Origin: Miscanthus floridulus
Lineage: Eukaryota; Streptophyta; Magnoliopsida; Poales; Poaceae
Assembly (NCBI RefSeq): GCF_019320115.1
Contig: NC_089591.1
Coordinates: forward strand, 17,214,502-17,278,501
Length of the DNA: 64,000 nucleotides
Reading direction: 5' to 3'
Shown here in pieces: positions 32,891 to 44,538 of the stretch. Every line of letters begins with the position of its first letter. The first letter of the stretch is position 1. Below the pieces are notes generated by a model. It worked only from the letters and a program-made list of their open reading frames with translations, did not search any database and was not told the origin of the DNA. A program made the translations under genes and the position numbers.

Positions 32891-32904
32891 GCTCCGATAC
32901 CACT
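32891..32904 (-). other. primer binding site of the copia element
   Basis: The minus strand reads GTGGTATCGGAGC one base after the LTR end. It resembles the initiator-Met tRNA complement TGGTATCAGAGC with one change. Confidence 0.7.
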
Positions 32905-34812
32905 TGAAAGGTCCTAATGGCTAGAGGGGGTGAATAGCCTAATAAAAATTTCTACAACAACACTTAACAAACTGGTTAGACAATTATGAGACGAAGTAAG
33001 TGTTGCGCTAGCCTAATAAAAATGCAAGCCACCTACCACAATTTTAGTTTCTATTGTCTCTAACCACACAATAGCTATGCACTACACTAAGTTAGTGTGC
33101 TCTCAAAGACTAACTAAAGAGCCACACTAACCAAACTAACAAGCTCTCACAACTAGGTACACTAAAGAGCTTGATAACTAGTTTGCGGTAATGTAAAGAG
33201 AGAGAGCAAGATATTTATACCGCCGTGTCGAGGAGTGAACCAATCAATCACAAGAATCAATATAAATGAAGACCAATCACCTTGAAATCAAACGATGAAC
33301 ACAATGATTTTTTACTGAGGTTCACTTGCTTGCGGCATGCTACTCCTCGTTGTGGCGATTCACTCACTTGGAGGTTCACGCGCTAATTGACATCACACGC
33401 CAAACCCTCAATAGGGTGCCGCACAACCAACACAAGATGAGGATCACACAAGCCATGAGCAATCCACTAGAGTACATTTTGGCTCTCCGCCAGGGAAAGG
33501 TCAAGAACTCCTCACAATCACCACGATCGGAGCCAGAGACAATCACCAACCTCCGCTCGACGATCCTCGCTGCTCCAAGCCGTCTAGGTGGCGGCAACCA
33601 CCAAAAGTAATAAGCGAATCCCACAGCAAAACACGAACACCAAGTGCCTCTAGATGTAAATACTCAAGCAATGCACTTAGATTCTCTCCCAATCTCACAA
33701 AGATGATGAATCAATGATGGAGATGAGTGAGAGGGCTTTGTCTAAGCTCACAAGGTTGCTATGTCAATGCAAATGGCCAAGAGAATGAGCTTGAGCCGGC
33801 CATGGGGCTTAAATAGAAAGCCCCCACGAATAGAGCCGTTGGGCTCCTCACTGCACTGAACACGGGGCAACCGGATGCTCCGGTCAGATTGACCGGACGC
33901 TGGACCTCAGTGTTCGATCGCACGATGCACGTCACATGTCCCCTCTTTAAATACTGAGCACCCGATCCTAACGGTCAAGTGATGACCGGACGCGCTGCTG
34001 TGAAGTGACCGGACGCTAGATCTCAGTGTCCGGTCGTTTCCAGTAAGTATCCAGAAACAAGAAATCACGACCGGACGTGTCCGGTCGTGCACGACCGGAC
34101 TCACCCAGCGTCCAGTCACTCAGCGTCTCCTCTGTGCACTGCCACATCAGCGGGACCGAACGCAGCCCTCCAGCGTCCGGTCAGAGACCGACGCCAGCGT
34201 CTTCGCTACTTCTACTGGCCGGACACGCCGGTCCTTCTGAGACCAGCGTCCGGTCACTTACAGTGACCTCCGTCTTTTCTGTATAGGACGCCGGTGGCAC
34301 CGTCGGACTGTCCGCACTCTACAAGCAGACACTCCTCTAGTGAAGTTCCTAACCCTTGCTCAAATATGCCAACCACCAAGTGTATTACCTTGTGCACATA
34401 TGTTAGTATATTTTCTCAAACATTTTCAAGGGTGTTAGCACTCCACTAGATCCTAAATGCATATGCATTGAGTTAGAGCATCTAGTGGCACTTTGATAAC
34501 CACATTTCGATACGAGTTTCACCCCTCTTAATAGTACAACTATCGAACCTAAATATGATCACACTCACTAAGTGTCTCGATCACCAAAATAAAATGGTTC
34601 CTACCATTTATACCTTTGCCTTAAGCCTTTTATTTTTCTCTTTCTTCTTTTCAAGTCCAAGCACTTGATCATCACCATGGCATCACCAACATCATGTCAT
34701 GATCTTCATTTGCTTCACCACTTGGAATGTGCTACCTATCTCATGATCACTTGATAAACTAGGTTAGCACTTAGAGTTTTATCAATTCACCAAAACCAAA
34801 CTAGAGCTTTCA
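32905..34812 (-). repeat. 5' LTR of the copia element (1908 bp)
   Basis: The termini are TGAAAG and CTTTCA. The middle (about 33840-34310) holds many short copies of CCGGACGC / GCGTCCGG in both orientations, a degenerate repeat cluster. No coding region is supported inside. It ends at the GAGGG duplication. Confidence 0.85.
33840..34310. repeat. cluster of GACCGGACGC-like short repeats in the copia LTR
   Basis: Motifs such as GACCGGACGC, CAGCGTCCGGTC and GTCCGGTCGTG recur about a dozen times in direct and inverted orientation. They could be regulatory sites or slippage products. Confidence 0.6.
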
Positions 34813-34817
34813 GAGGG
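34813..34817. repeat. target site duplication of the deleted copia element, right copy
   Basis: GAGGG directly after the LTR end CTTTCA. Confidence 0.85.
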
Positions 34818-36705
34818 TTCGGTCGGACCCAGAAGAAGGAGGGAGCGAGACAGAACTGCAGCTTGGAGGGAGGAAAATGAGAGAGAAATATGATGGAGGC
34901 AGCTTTTATACCTAGGTTTTCTATCAAGAGATACATCCAATGGTGATAAATGCTTGAAGTTAATCCAACGACTGAGAACAACTGGACCGTTATCGTGCTG
35001 GCCTGTAAGCCATGCCGTGCCTGGGCTGGCACTACGGGCCAATATGGCGGCCTAGGCACGGCACTACGACCAGTCCATGCCAGGCACGAGCACGAAGGGG
35101 GCCGAGCCGGGCCATGCCTCGGCTGTGCTTTTTTAGTGTTGTGCCTGGGTCGGCCCAGCGGGCCTGGCCTAGCTGGCCAAGTATAGCGCCAGCTGTAGGC
35201 CATTGGGGCCAGACTCACTGTGCAACACTTGCATGAGGTGGGCCTCAGCATCCCGTGTACTCCATGGGCTGCGTGCAACACCTTACCGTGTGGGCGCTCG
35301 TCACCGCTGTCATGTGCCCAGACCACGGCAACGCGCTGTAGACCCACCACCTACCAGGCACGCCGCCATGTGGCGTGTTCCCCTAGGCGCCGCCTCTCCT
35401 TGCCCTACAACAACACCTAGCCGAGGAGGGTAAGCTCAAAGACTTGGGAGTGAGAAAGAGAAAGGGGGCAGGGTTTTTTTGAGAAGTTGGTACGGCCACA
35501 ACGCCCAGCTGCCACTTGGCATAGCCATGTCTGATGCTGGCACAGGCATGGCAGGTTTTGGACCATTTGTGCACGGCGGCGGTAGATCAAGGACCTAGAT
35601 AGATGTTATTACCCCAAAAGTTTAAGGACTCAATGTGCAATTTACTCTATATGAAAATGCATAAAGTTTTCAATGGACTAGGGAACCTACTCTTCGGTAG
35701 CTTTTTCTTCTTTTCTTTTTGCAGTTCACTGGAATGAAATTCTGTCAAAAACAGCATGGAGCATCCTAAGATGTGCAAGTAGTAAGTTTATCAGAATAAT
35801 AAATAAATGGGACGAACAAATGTTGTGAAAAAAATGGACCTAAAATGATTGACAAGGAAACACAAGGCAGAAAACGTATGCACGGAGACATGGAGTGGAA
35901 CAAAGAATTATCTGAAATGGTTTTATTCTCAGAATTGTGGAGGTTGATATATCTGTTGTTTTTCTTGTTAATAATCAGTCAGAGGAAGAAGGGTTTATTG
36001 TTGAAACTAAAATATTTGGCTCAAAATTCTTATTTAAACTTCTGAGGGTACAAGAAGCTTAAATTAGTTTATGCTAATTATTTGAAAATTTGAAACTGTT
36101 ATCAATGGTCATTGTGGCTGGTACACTAGCAAACAGTTTTCAGGGCAGAGGATACCTCAACTCAAATTCCAACATCGTTTTCTCCATAATTGTGCGAAAT
36201 TAATAGTTAAATGTCCTCATAGATGCTTAGTTTCCAGATAAGTTGGCCAAGGTTATATGGGAAACTCGTGCAAAGGTACATGATGATAGTGCAATGTTCT
36301 CTTTGACAGCGCTCTCGAAAAAATCAAGCTTGTATCAAACTAAATGCCTAAAACAAGAACATCATTAGTGCCATGATTCGTCAAATTTTTTGGTGTTGTT
36401 TAAAGATAGCGAATAATCAGCAGCATGGCCGGATGGGGCTGCATCCTCCATGAGATTAAGCAAAGCTAACTAGCTAAGATAACGAAGTAAAGTAGAGAGC
36501 AGCGAGGTGCGCTGGATACACGAGACAGTGGCTAGTTTCTCAGACATGTCTCTATCCGCCTATTAATCCTGGATGCCATTCTTCACCGATGAAAAAGCAG
36601 TGTGACAACTGACAAGTAGTGCAGGAGCTGTCTACTAGATGATTCTTCACCGATGAAATTCAGATGCCAATATGCATTCGAAGGCCACTGCCTCTGTCAC
36701 ATCAG
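34818..36705. other. unassigned intergenic or old-repeat sequence
   Basis: From 34818 to about 35580 the sequence is GC-rich with many GTGCC/GGCAC words like those at 30109-30925, which suggests both flanks belong to one older repetitive element split by the copia insertion. From 35600 to 36705 it is AT-rich with no supported frame beyond short open stretches (for example 35845-36045). I see no tRNA, promoter or repeat pair here. Confidence 0.4.
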
Positions 36706-36713
36706 ATGCTGAG
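36706..36713. repeat. target site duplication of hAT copy 1, left
   Basis: ATGCTGAG, repeated at 37571-37578. Eight bases is the hAT size. Confidence 0.8.
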
Positions 36714-37570
36714 TCAGACTCAGACTGGGCAATCGGTTTAAATCGACATTTCAGGTCGGTTTGTTCGGTTTCGCAAAATTTCGGTTCTCAAGAATCCAAA
36801 ACCAATCGGTTGCAGTAAGAATTGAAAACCGGCCAATTCGGTTTCGGTTTTGTACATCGGTTTTTGGTTTAAACCGTACTAACCGAATCCTCGCTAGTTG
36901 GAGTCGTAGACGCAGAGACGCTGTCGGAGCGGCTCGATGCCTCGCCGCTACCTGCTCGGTGCTGCCTGCAGCCGTTAGCCGCTGCCACCCGCGTGCCCTG
37001 CTCCGGCTTGCTGCTGCCGCCCCCGCGCGCGGCACCCTATCTGCGTCACTTGTAGCCGCCGCCGCCGCCGCTCCTTCCTCGCGGCCGCGAGCACGCGGTC
37101 CTTGCTCGCCGTCGTCGTGTGCGCCCTGCCGCCCTGCTTGCGTCGCCACGCGCGGCCTGCCGCCCTCCTTGTGTAGTCACGTGGTCACTGCCGCATCGCG
37201 CCGCCGCCAAGAGGCTAGGAAGGGCTGCCTGCTAGGGTTTGGGCTTCGACTAGAGAAGACCAAGTGGGAGTGAGGGAATCGGCCTGTGGAGGATGGGATT
37301 GTTCTCAGCGACACATGCGCTCAACTGGGCCGTGGGCTGGGCTGGGATACGTGGGAGAGGGTGGCGTGTGCGCGATTCGCGTCTAGGACGGTTGTACGGG
37401 GTTGACATTTCAGTTTCTCGGTGTTATGGTTCTGTTCGACGTGGGAACTGAAGCCGTAACCGATGACCGAAGTTCTCAAATACAAAAACCGAAACTGAAC
37501 TGAAGAACTGAAAAACCAAACTTTCGGTTCGGTTTCGGTTCGGTTTTCGGGTGAAATGTGCCTAGCTTGA
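36714..37570 (-). mobile_element. hAT-type nonautonomous element, copy 1
   Basis: 857 bp between perfect 8-bp repeats ATGCTGAG. The ends carry CAGACTGGGCAATCGG (left) and the reverse of TAGGCACATTTCACCCG (right). Subterminal parts are full of CGGTTCGGTTT / AAACCGAACCG words, probable transposase-binding repeats. The middle is GC-rich, alanine-codon-like, and makes long open frames on both strands by composition. No transposase is present. It is homologous to copy 2 in reverse orientation over its whole length. Confidence 0.82.
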
Positions 37571-37578
37571 ATGCTGAG
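37571..37578. repeat. target site duplication of hAT copy 1, right
   Basis: ATGCTGAG, directly after ...CTAGCTTGA. Confidence 0.8.
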
Positions 37579-37651
37579 CATAGAGAGCATGTTACATTTA
37601 CGCATCACATGCTGAAAGCATAATGACACCGACGTATGCATACTAGCACTA

Positions 37652-37659
37652 AATGAACA
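37652..37659. repeat. target site duplication of hAT copy 2, left
   Basis: AATGAACA, repeated at 38509-38516. Confidence 0.8.
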
Positions 37660-38508
37660 GTTAGGCTGGGCACATTTCACCGGAAAATCGAAAACCGAAC
37701 CGAACCAAATCGAAATGTTGGTTTTTGGTTCTTCGGTTCGGTTTCGGTTTTTGTGTATTTGAGAACTTCGGTCGTCGGTTATGGCTTCGGTTCCCACGTC
37801 AGAACCATAACACCGAGAAAACAAAAATGTCAACCCCGTACAGCCGTCCTAGACATGAATCGTGCACACGCCACCCCCTCCCACGTATCCCAGCCCAGTC
37901 CACGGCCCAGTTGAGCGCATGTGTCGCTGAGAACAATCCCGTCCTCCACAGGCCGACTCCCTCACTCCCACTTGGTCTTCTCCCGTTGAAGTCCCAAACC
38001 GTCGCAGGCAGCCCTTCCTAGCCTCCTGGCGGCGGCGCGACACGGCCGCAACCGCACGACTATGCGAGGAGGGCGGTAGGGCGCGCGCGGCGACACAAGC
38101 AGGGCGGCAGAGGGCGCGTAGCAACGGCGAGCAGGGAGCGTGTGCGCGTGGCCACGAGGAAGGAGCGGCGGCGGCGGCTACGAGCGACGCGGACAGGGAG
38201 CCGCGGCGGCTGCAGCGGCGAGCCCGAGCGGGCGCGCGGGTGGCAGCGGCTAACGGCTGCAGGCAGCACCAAGCAGGTAGCGGCGAGGCATCGAGCGGCT
38301 CCGGCAGCGTCTCTGCATCTGCGACTCCAACCAGTGAGGATTCGGTTAGTACGGTTTAAACCGAAAAACCGATGTACAAAACTGAAACTGAATTGGTCGG
38401 TTTTCAATTCTTACTGCAACCGATCGGTTTTGGATTCTTGAGAACTGAAATTTTGCGAAATCAAACAAACCGAACCAAAATGTTGGTTTAAACCGATTGC
38501 CCAGTCTG
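37660..38508 (+). mobile_element. hAT-type nonautonomous element, copy 2 (inverted relative to copy 1)
   Basis: 849 bp between perfect 8-bp repeats AATGAACA. It starts GTTAGGCTGGGCACATTTC and ends CCGATTGCCCAGTCTG. Read backwards it follows copy 1 base for base with substitutions, including the GC-rich core. Because each copy has its own TSD, these are two insertions and not one foldback element. Orientation is arbitrary, set opposite to copy 1. Confidence 0.82.
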
Positions 38509-38516
38509 AATGAACA
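38509..38516. repeat. target site duplication of hAT copy 2, right
   Basis: AATGAACA, directly after ...GCCCAGTCTG. Confidence 0.8.
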
Positions 38517-39194
38517 AGACATGACAACGCCTAAGAAAGTTTGATGCTGATGGACGCATCATTCACATCACTGACCTAACGGCGAAATAACCAAGTCATC
38601 AGTTTGTTGAATCAATGGGAGTACATATGTACGCGGTGGAGACAACCTGGACAATGATCTTAAGACTTAATTATAGAAACAGAGTCATGTGAGAGAGCAT
38701 GGTTTTGCATGCTACTCATACGTGCCAGGCGAGCAGAAGGCTCAAGCCTGACAAACCAGTAGGGCACAGGGCCCACGCCGGAAAAGCTACAAGGACTTTC
38801 CAACAATCACATTAATTGGACTCATCCAGAAAGATTGGTAATGCTACTAGAAATATTTTCTGTTACTAGTTTCTTCTTTCTGAACAGTGCAAAACCAAAA
38901 TATGATCGATCAAGTTCACAGACTCCAGTGTACTAAAAATATAACGAATCACAACCAGACAAAACATCGTCCCTGTGAATTATTGTGGCGAGATATGGAG
39001 GCCCAAATTGACATAGAAATGAGCAGTCAGATTATATGTCATCAATAAGGTTTATGGAACCAAACGAGCATATTATTGATGTACCTGTCCAATATCTTCT
39101 TTTTTTTCTAGAGAGGCCTCAGCAGCGTTGCAAGCAAAATAGTGGAAAGCGAGCATAATCATACATCAGTTCCACACATATTCTAGGTGTGCCC
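38517..39194. other. unassigned sequence before the large LTR element
   Basis: AT-rich, no supported reading frame and no repeat pair recognised. The last five bases, TGCCC (39190-39194), are the predicted target duplication of the large element; its partner lies right of the window. Confidence 0.4.
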
Positions 39195-39884
39195 TGTAAC
39201 AGAACCGTCCAATTTATATAAGATCAAGTACGGTTGTCCCCGTTTAGCATGTTGACGTGCACATACTTTCACTTATATAAACCCGGTAGTCTGTCGAGTG
39301 TCACGAAGGACCTCGGTAAATCAACATCACAACCAAGATCGCGTGATTAAGCAAATACACATCACATACGCAGAGTTGCAGCGGAAATAATATTACAAAT
39401 GGGTTCACAATAATAAAACAAGTTTGGGTTTCAAAACCGCTTAATGAAAACAACATAATAGTTTTCAAATAACTACATTAATATAAGTTTCAAATACAAT
39501 GCTAGCATAAGTGACATCGTCAGACAAAAGCATATAGATGAGAACTAAATATAGAGTCACCGAGCCCACCGGTGGTTAGCCACCATCTTCAACAGGTCGA
39601 GAACTTCACTTGCAACATGGTGGGATAAACCCTGAGTACTCGAATGTACTCAGCTAGACTTACCTGTCATAAACCAGAAATAAAGTGACACCAAGGATTA
39701 TGCTAGGCTTTATTAGTGGATCTTGCTGGACAACCTCTTTGCATAAAAGCTTGAGTAATCATTAGCATTATTAACCTGTACTAGCAGCGACTTTTGACCA
39801 TTTCCTACCATCTATATTAGCACATGCACTAATCAATCACTTGATTAAGTTGCAAACAATAATAACCATATTAGGTATTTCATG

Positions 39885-39921
39885 GCTCATTATCATTATC
39901 ATTATCATCATCATCATCATT
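39885..39921. repeat. CAT/ATC microsatellite in the LTR
   Basis: Runs of ATTATC and ATCATCATC. The right LTR copy has a similar tract at about 62995-63031 with one interruption. Confidence 0.75.
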
Positions 39922-41149
39922 TAACCATATCTTTAAATTTAGTGAATCTACGTTGCCGCTGCTCAGTTAAGTTCTCACTATCCGAGAGAACCGATGATTC
40001 GAATCGATTCCTATCCAGCTGGAGGGGTATTCCTCACACAAACCCTGCTTCCCTCGTCAGGGTCGCAATTAAGTCATCTTTGGTACAACTCAGGAGAAAA
40101 AAAGAAAAGTCACGGGTCCAGACAGCGCCGCATTCTCAAGGGTGACACTCTACCAGGAAGTGCAGGACTTTTAAACACCTGACCCCTTGGACTCACGCCA
40201 ATGTCCCCAAGGACATCCTTACTGCCTCCAGAATACGCATGACCCCCCGGTTCCTGGCCTGAGTCGAACTACAAGGCTTCGCGGTCGGAACGACTTATCC
40301 GGCCAGCTAAGTGTTAGGCTGCGTTCAACATGATATGAGGACGTATAGCGAATCGGTCCTTAAACGACACAGACGGGGATAGATTCACACCCAAGACCTC
40401 TATGTCTTGTTGTAGCACTACTGTCATCCCGTCCAGTCTCTTTTCATTATTAACACATGGTTCTTTTCCACGATAGCAAATATAGCCAACCGTGACCAGA
40501 GCTCATCCTACATCTCGCAGGTGACAGGAAATCACCCAACTTTTACTGGTCTAAGTATAGCTAAGCATCATTCGATCCTACACTTATTTAGGATTCATAG
40601 GATTTTATCTGGACAAGGTAAGGATATAATGCAACAATTGGTTCTAACCAATTCCTATACTTAATGCATCATCAACAATAAAAGATACTCAAGATATTTG
40701 TAAAAACATGGGAGACTTAGAATGCCCCGGAGCTTGCCTGGAATCCAACACTTGGTTAGTGTTTGTTAGACGACACTCGCTTGGTGAGCATCTCCTGTTC
40801 AGGCATGTACTCCAGGGGTCCTTCCATCTTAGTGTTCGGCTCCAACATCCCGTCCTTCACCAGGTTCATCTAGCGTACCTAGATGAGATGCAAGATGCAA
40901 GTGCATGCATATGAAGAATGGTAATATGAGATGCATCACATAATAGCATTCAAGGCAAACATAAGACCATGCAAGACATAGGCACCTAGAGTTATTTAAC
41001 TAAACATCACACAACCTATTATAAAGGGATAGTAAACATATTAGGCATAGCACACAAGTGAACTTAAGTTCAAACATTGCACACATGCATTAATCAAGAA
41101 CTAACCAACATGTTTAGCCAAAACAAAAGCAAGCTAAGGCAATCACCTA

Positions 41150-42660
41150 GCACATGTATAGAAATCTAGACAGCAGTACAACAGTCAGTTGTTTTATCCA
41201 TAACTGGTGATATACGCATCAAACAAGGGTGACCCTAGACTTTATGGAAAGCTAATGAAATTTCATACAATATTGTTATTATCACCAAAATCTCATTCCA
41301 AAGCTAACCAGGTCAACCATACCAATGTTTTAGATCTTCCCAGAACTAGAACAGAAAAGTAGTAGTACTTTCAAAAATGTGAAACTAGAGTTACAGACAT
41401 CAAACAAGCATGAACCTTAACTTTCTAGAAAGTTTATTAAATTATCTAAAACATGTTTATTATCACCACAAGGTGATTATACCATTAACAAGGTCAATCA
41501 AGCATAATTGAGCACCATTGTCCAGACTTGGACAGATTCTGCCATGCAACTTCGCAAGCTTATAACTGGAGCTCTACAACACCAAAAGGGATGATCTTTA
41601 ACAATTTGGAAAGCTCATGAAAGGCACTACACTTGTTCTATCTATAAGACAAGATTCAAAGCGTAGCTAAGTCAAACAAGACAATCATGCAGATCTCTAC
41701 AGAGAGCATGCAAAATCTGACAATGAACTTACAAAATCTATAGCTCCAACATTATCTGGCCTATGTCCATGCAATTTGAACACAAGCAAGATTATGAAAT
41801 TAGCTACAACTTTGGTATTCACTACAACCACAGCAAACATCATTTCCACCACAAAAATGATTGCACAAGCAAAACTACAAATGCAGCCCAACAACAGTGG
41901 TACATAAAACTGATAGGAACTTCAGAGAAGCATAACTGGAGTTGTAGACCTCCAACAATCATGAATCATAACTTTTTGAAAATATTATGAAGTTACCTAA
42001 AACTTTCTTATTATCATCATAAGATCATTCTACAGCTAACAAGGTCAATTAATCCAATGAATGCATCCCTGTCCAAAACATGGACAGAACCTAACATGTC
42101 ACTTTAAACAGCTATAACTAGAGTTCTACATGTACAATAAATGTGGTTCTAGACTTTTTGGAAAGCTTAGCAAATTCTAAACAACTTTGTTATAAACACC
42201 TAAAGCTAACTGTACTACTAAAAAGTCCCCACAGTACCAACAAGGCAATCCTGTCTGGGTTTATGCAGAAACAACCACAGAGATTTAAGCAACTATAACT
42301 CAAGATCTACTTAACCAAAAATCATGATATTTAGCTTTTTAAAAATATTAAGAAAAGTACTACAACTCATGTATTATCATAAAGTCATTATTCATAACTT
42401 ACCTAAGCCAATTAATTCAAACATGTAGGACTATTCAGAATAGGAGCAAAGCAATACAGGTAATTTGTTATTTTTATAGATCTTAAACTGTCAAGTGTAA
42501 AATAATGAAATTTTTACCAGACATCAAGAATAACCTTAGTAGCACTCCACAAAAAGTTCACAATTATTTGAGCAAAACAACTACAGTTATGAAAAAGACA
42601 AGACGCAACTAGTATAAAAAACCTAACTGCATAAATCTATTTTTACAGCAAACTATTTAA
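41150..42660. repeat. degenerate tandem array, about 220-240 bp units, in the large LTR
   Basis: A motif block recurs about six times: ATAACTGGAGTTCTACA-like, then CTTTTTGGAAAGCT-like, then TTATTATCACCA-like, then AGCTAACAAGGTCAA-like (for example near 41210-41325, 41390-41500, 41560-41680, 41930-42060, 42110-42230, 42295-42420). Units are strongly diverged, so the array is older than the insertion. I estimate the unit length by eye. Confidence 0.65.
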
Positions 42661-44524
42661 ACTAAAGCATGCTATATTATAGATCTACTGCATAGATAAC
42701 TTCACAAGGATTCCAAAAAGTCATCATTTACTGTTTTACAATTTTTCTACTAATTACTATGAATTTTCAAAGATGATAATTCAAATCTGCATAAATGAAA
42801 GAAAAAGGGATGTAGATCTTGCATCGGGGTCCCTACAGAAAATATAAATCAACGTCAGCGAATAGGTCCTGTAGGCACTATTCAAACAAGTCATATATGT
42901 GCATTTGGGCCCCTACTTTCTTTCGAATTTTAACCCAAGGTCCCTGGCAGGATTTTGGAGCAGAGGAAGTTGGGGCCGGCCGTGGGGGTGCTCGTCGGCG
43001 GCGGAGAAGGGGCGGCAGAGCACAAGGGGGGGCCCGCACATAATCGCTCGAGGTGGCCTAGCCACGCGCATAGGTGGCCACAACGGGCGACTGCACGGCG
43101 GCGGCAGAGCTCCTGACGACGACGAGGCCAGGGGTGGGTGGTACGGTTTTGGGGAAACCATGAGGAGGTGGTGGTGCTACTGGCTAGGAGCAAGGGAAGC
43201 ACAGAGGCAGGGAACAACGGCGGTGGCAAGCTTCACTGCTCGGCCATGGCGGCGGCGCACCGTTCAGCGTGCATGGTGACGATGAGAGCAAGTAGAAGAG
43301 CGAGAAGTGGCGAGCACGAGTGAGGAGCAGAGGGCGCCAAGCGCTCGGTTTACATGCACAAAGGTGGGGGCGAGGTGGCAAGCGAGGGCGGCACAGAGGA
43401 ACCACGCGGCGGCAAGCCTCTCTATATGTCGGCCACATTCAAAAATTCCAGGCTAGCTCAAAAATGTCTGAACACACGATTGAACCTCCATTTTCTCGCC
43501 TCTCTATCTCCTAAACCGTTTAGTTTTGGCACGAGAGGTAGTAACAAATGTTGTATATCTACGGGTAAACTCCAACATTGCCAATATCAACATCGTCTAA
43601 AACTCCACAGTTTTCAAACTATGAGGCACCAAAGTACACTACACAAAAACTGAAAAGCATTAAAAGACTTAGAAATATTTCCAAGTTTTCAAACAGCAAT
43701 ACAATGATCTTTGTGATCCAAATTCAAGCATGTTAGGAGCTGAACTAGCCTATGACTCAAAAATAAAAGTTGTTACACTCCTCAAGTACTACAACTTTGT
43801 TTTAGGGTGCACATCCATGCAAAGTTTCTAAAATGCAATTCAACTCTAGTCAAACATACCACATGAAATTGGTACTTCACACTATAGGTATGACTTAGAG
43901 ACCAAACTAGCTTTAGTCATGAATACCAAAGTAGTTCCTAGTGACATTCTAAACATGTTAGAAGCATTCTTAAGGTTCCACAATCCTTTCAAACATTGGT
44001 CACATGTAAATCCTTGGTCAAAGCAAGCATATCATCACTTAGGAGCTTAATTAGGTGAAGTGATCCACATGAACATTGCTCCAATAGGCATTCTAAGTGT
44101 AGCTAAGGTATTTTAGTGACCAACATCAACCACATGCACTCAATCACACATGATCATAACCATACACATAGGGAAAATGTAAAATAACAAGTCATGTTTC
44201 ATATGTTCTCATTCACCTAATAAAGCTATCCAAGAAATATTATAACTTATCATTTCATGTGACTTCTCGATTCCAAACTTCATGAAACTTTTCCAATCAT
44301 CCATGTGGGTGGAAAATTGATGTGAGGTACATGAAAGAAGCACCCTCAACATTACTTAGGTGTATATCTGAAAAGGGCCAATATGCAAGCAAAGGTGTGT
44401 TGCCCAAGTTTAAGTTGGAGCTCACTCTTATAGATTTGATCTTGACACCTTCATCACCACTTAACATGTCATGTTTGAGCTCAAATCCATTGCTTAACTA
44501 GTGACAAACACCTGGGGTGTTACA

Positions 44525-44538
44525 GCCCTCTCCCCTTA
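44525..44538 (-). other. polypurine tract of the large element
   Basis: Minus strand TAAGGGGAGAGGGC, directly before TGTAACACCCC. It is preceded by an ATCTTGGGGCAAGATT palindrome-like stretch common before this kind of LTR. Confidence 0.7.

Larger units (their letters stand above)
31035..34812 (-). mobile_element. Ty1/copia element with pol deleted
   Basis: Both ends read TGAAAG...CTTTCA and are flanked by GAGGG on both sides, so the element is one insertion. The right (5') LTR is complete (32905-34812, 1908 bp). The left (3') LTR keeps only its first 435 bases (31035-31469) and is joined directly to gag. Protease, integrase, RT and RNase H are missing. The junction at about 31469 lies in CTTGCTTGC, so a single illegitimate deletion is the simplest explanation. 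Confidence 0.88.
39195..44524 (-). repeat. 3' LTR of the large element (5330 bp)
   Basis: Starts TGTAACAGAACCG and ends CCTGGGGTGTTACA on the plus strand. The first 1.7 kb match 62305-64000 with few changes. Contents: a CAT/ATC microsatellite at about 39888-39920, an AT-rich array of diverged repeats (about 41150-42660), a GC-rich block at 42940-43430 and more AT-rich sequence. Long open frames in the GC-rich block are compositional. A minus-strand CATATAGAGAGG near 43420-43432 may be the promoter TATA. Confidence 0.8.

Noticed and set aside
32891..32904. Possible tRNA gene end (GTGGTATCGGAGC)
   Set aside because: It is the primer binding site next to the copia LTR, not a gene.
36761..37273. 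170-codon open frame in hAT copy 1
   Set aside because: Runs from the AT-rich terminal repeats into the GC-rich core, with open frames on both strands; not a transposase.
36714..38508. Single foldback transposon
   Set aside because: Each arm has its own perfect 8-bp duplication and its own pair of ends, so two insertions explain it better.
42899..43279. 126-codon open frame in the large LTR
   Set aside because: GC-rich LTR block open in several frames at once; no recognised protein.
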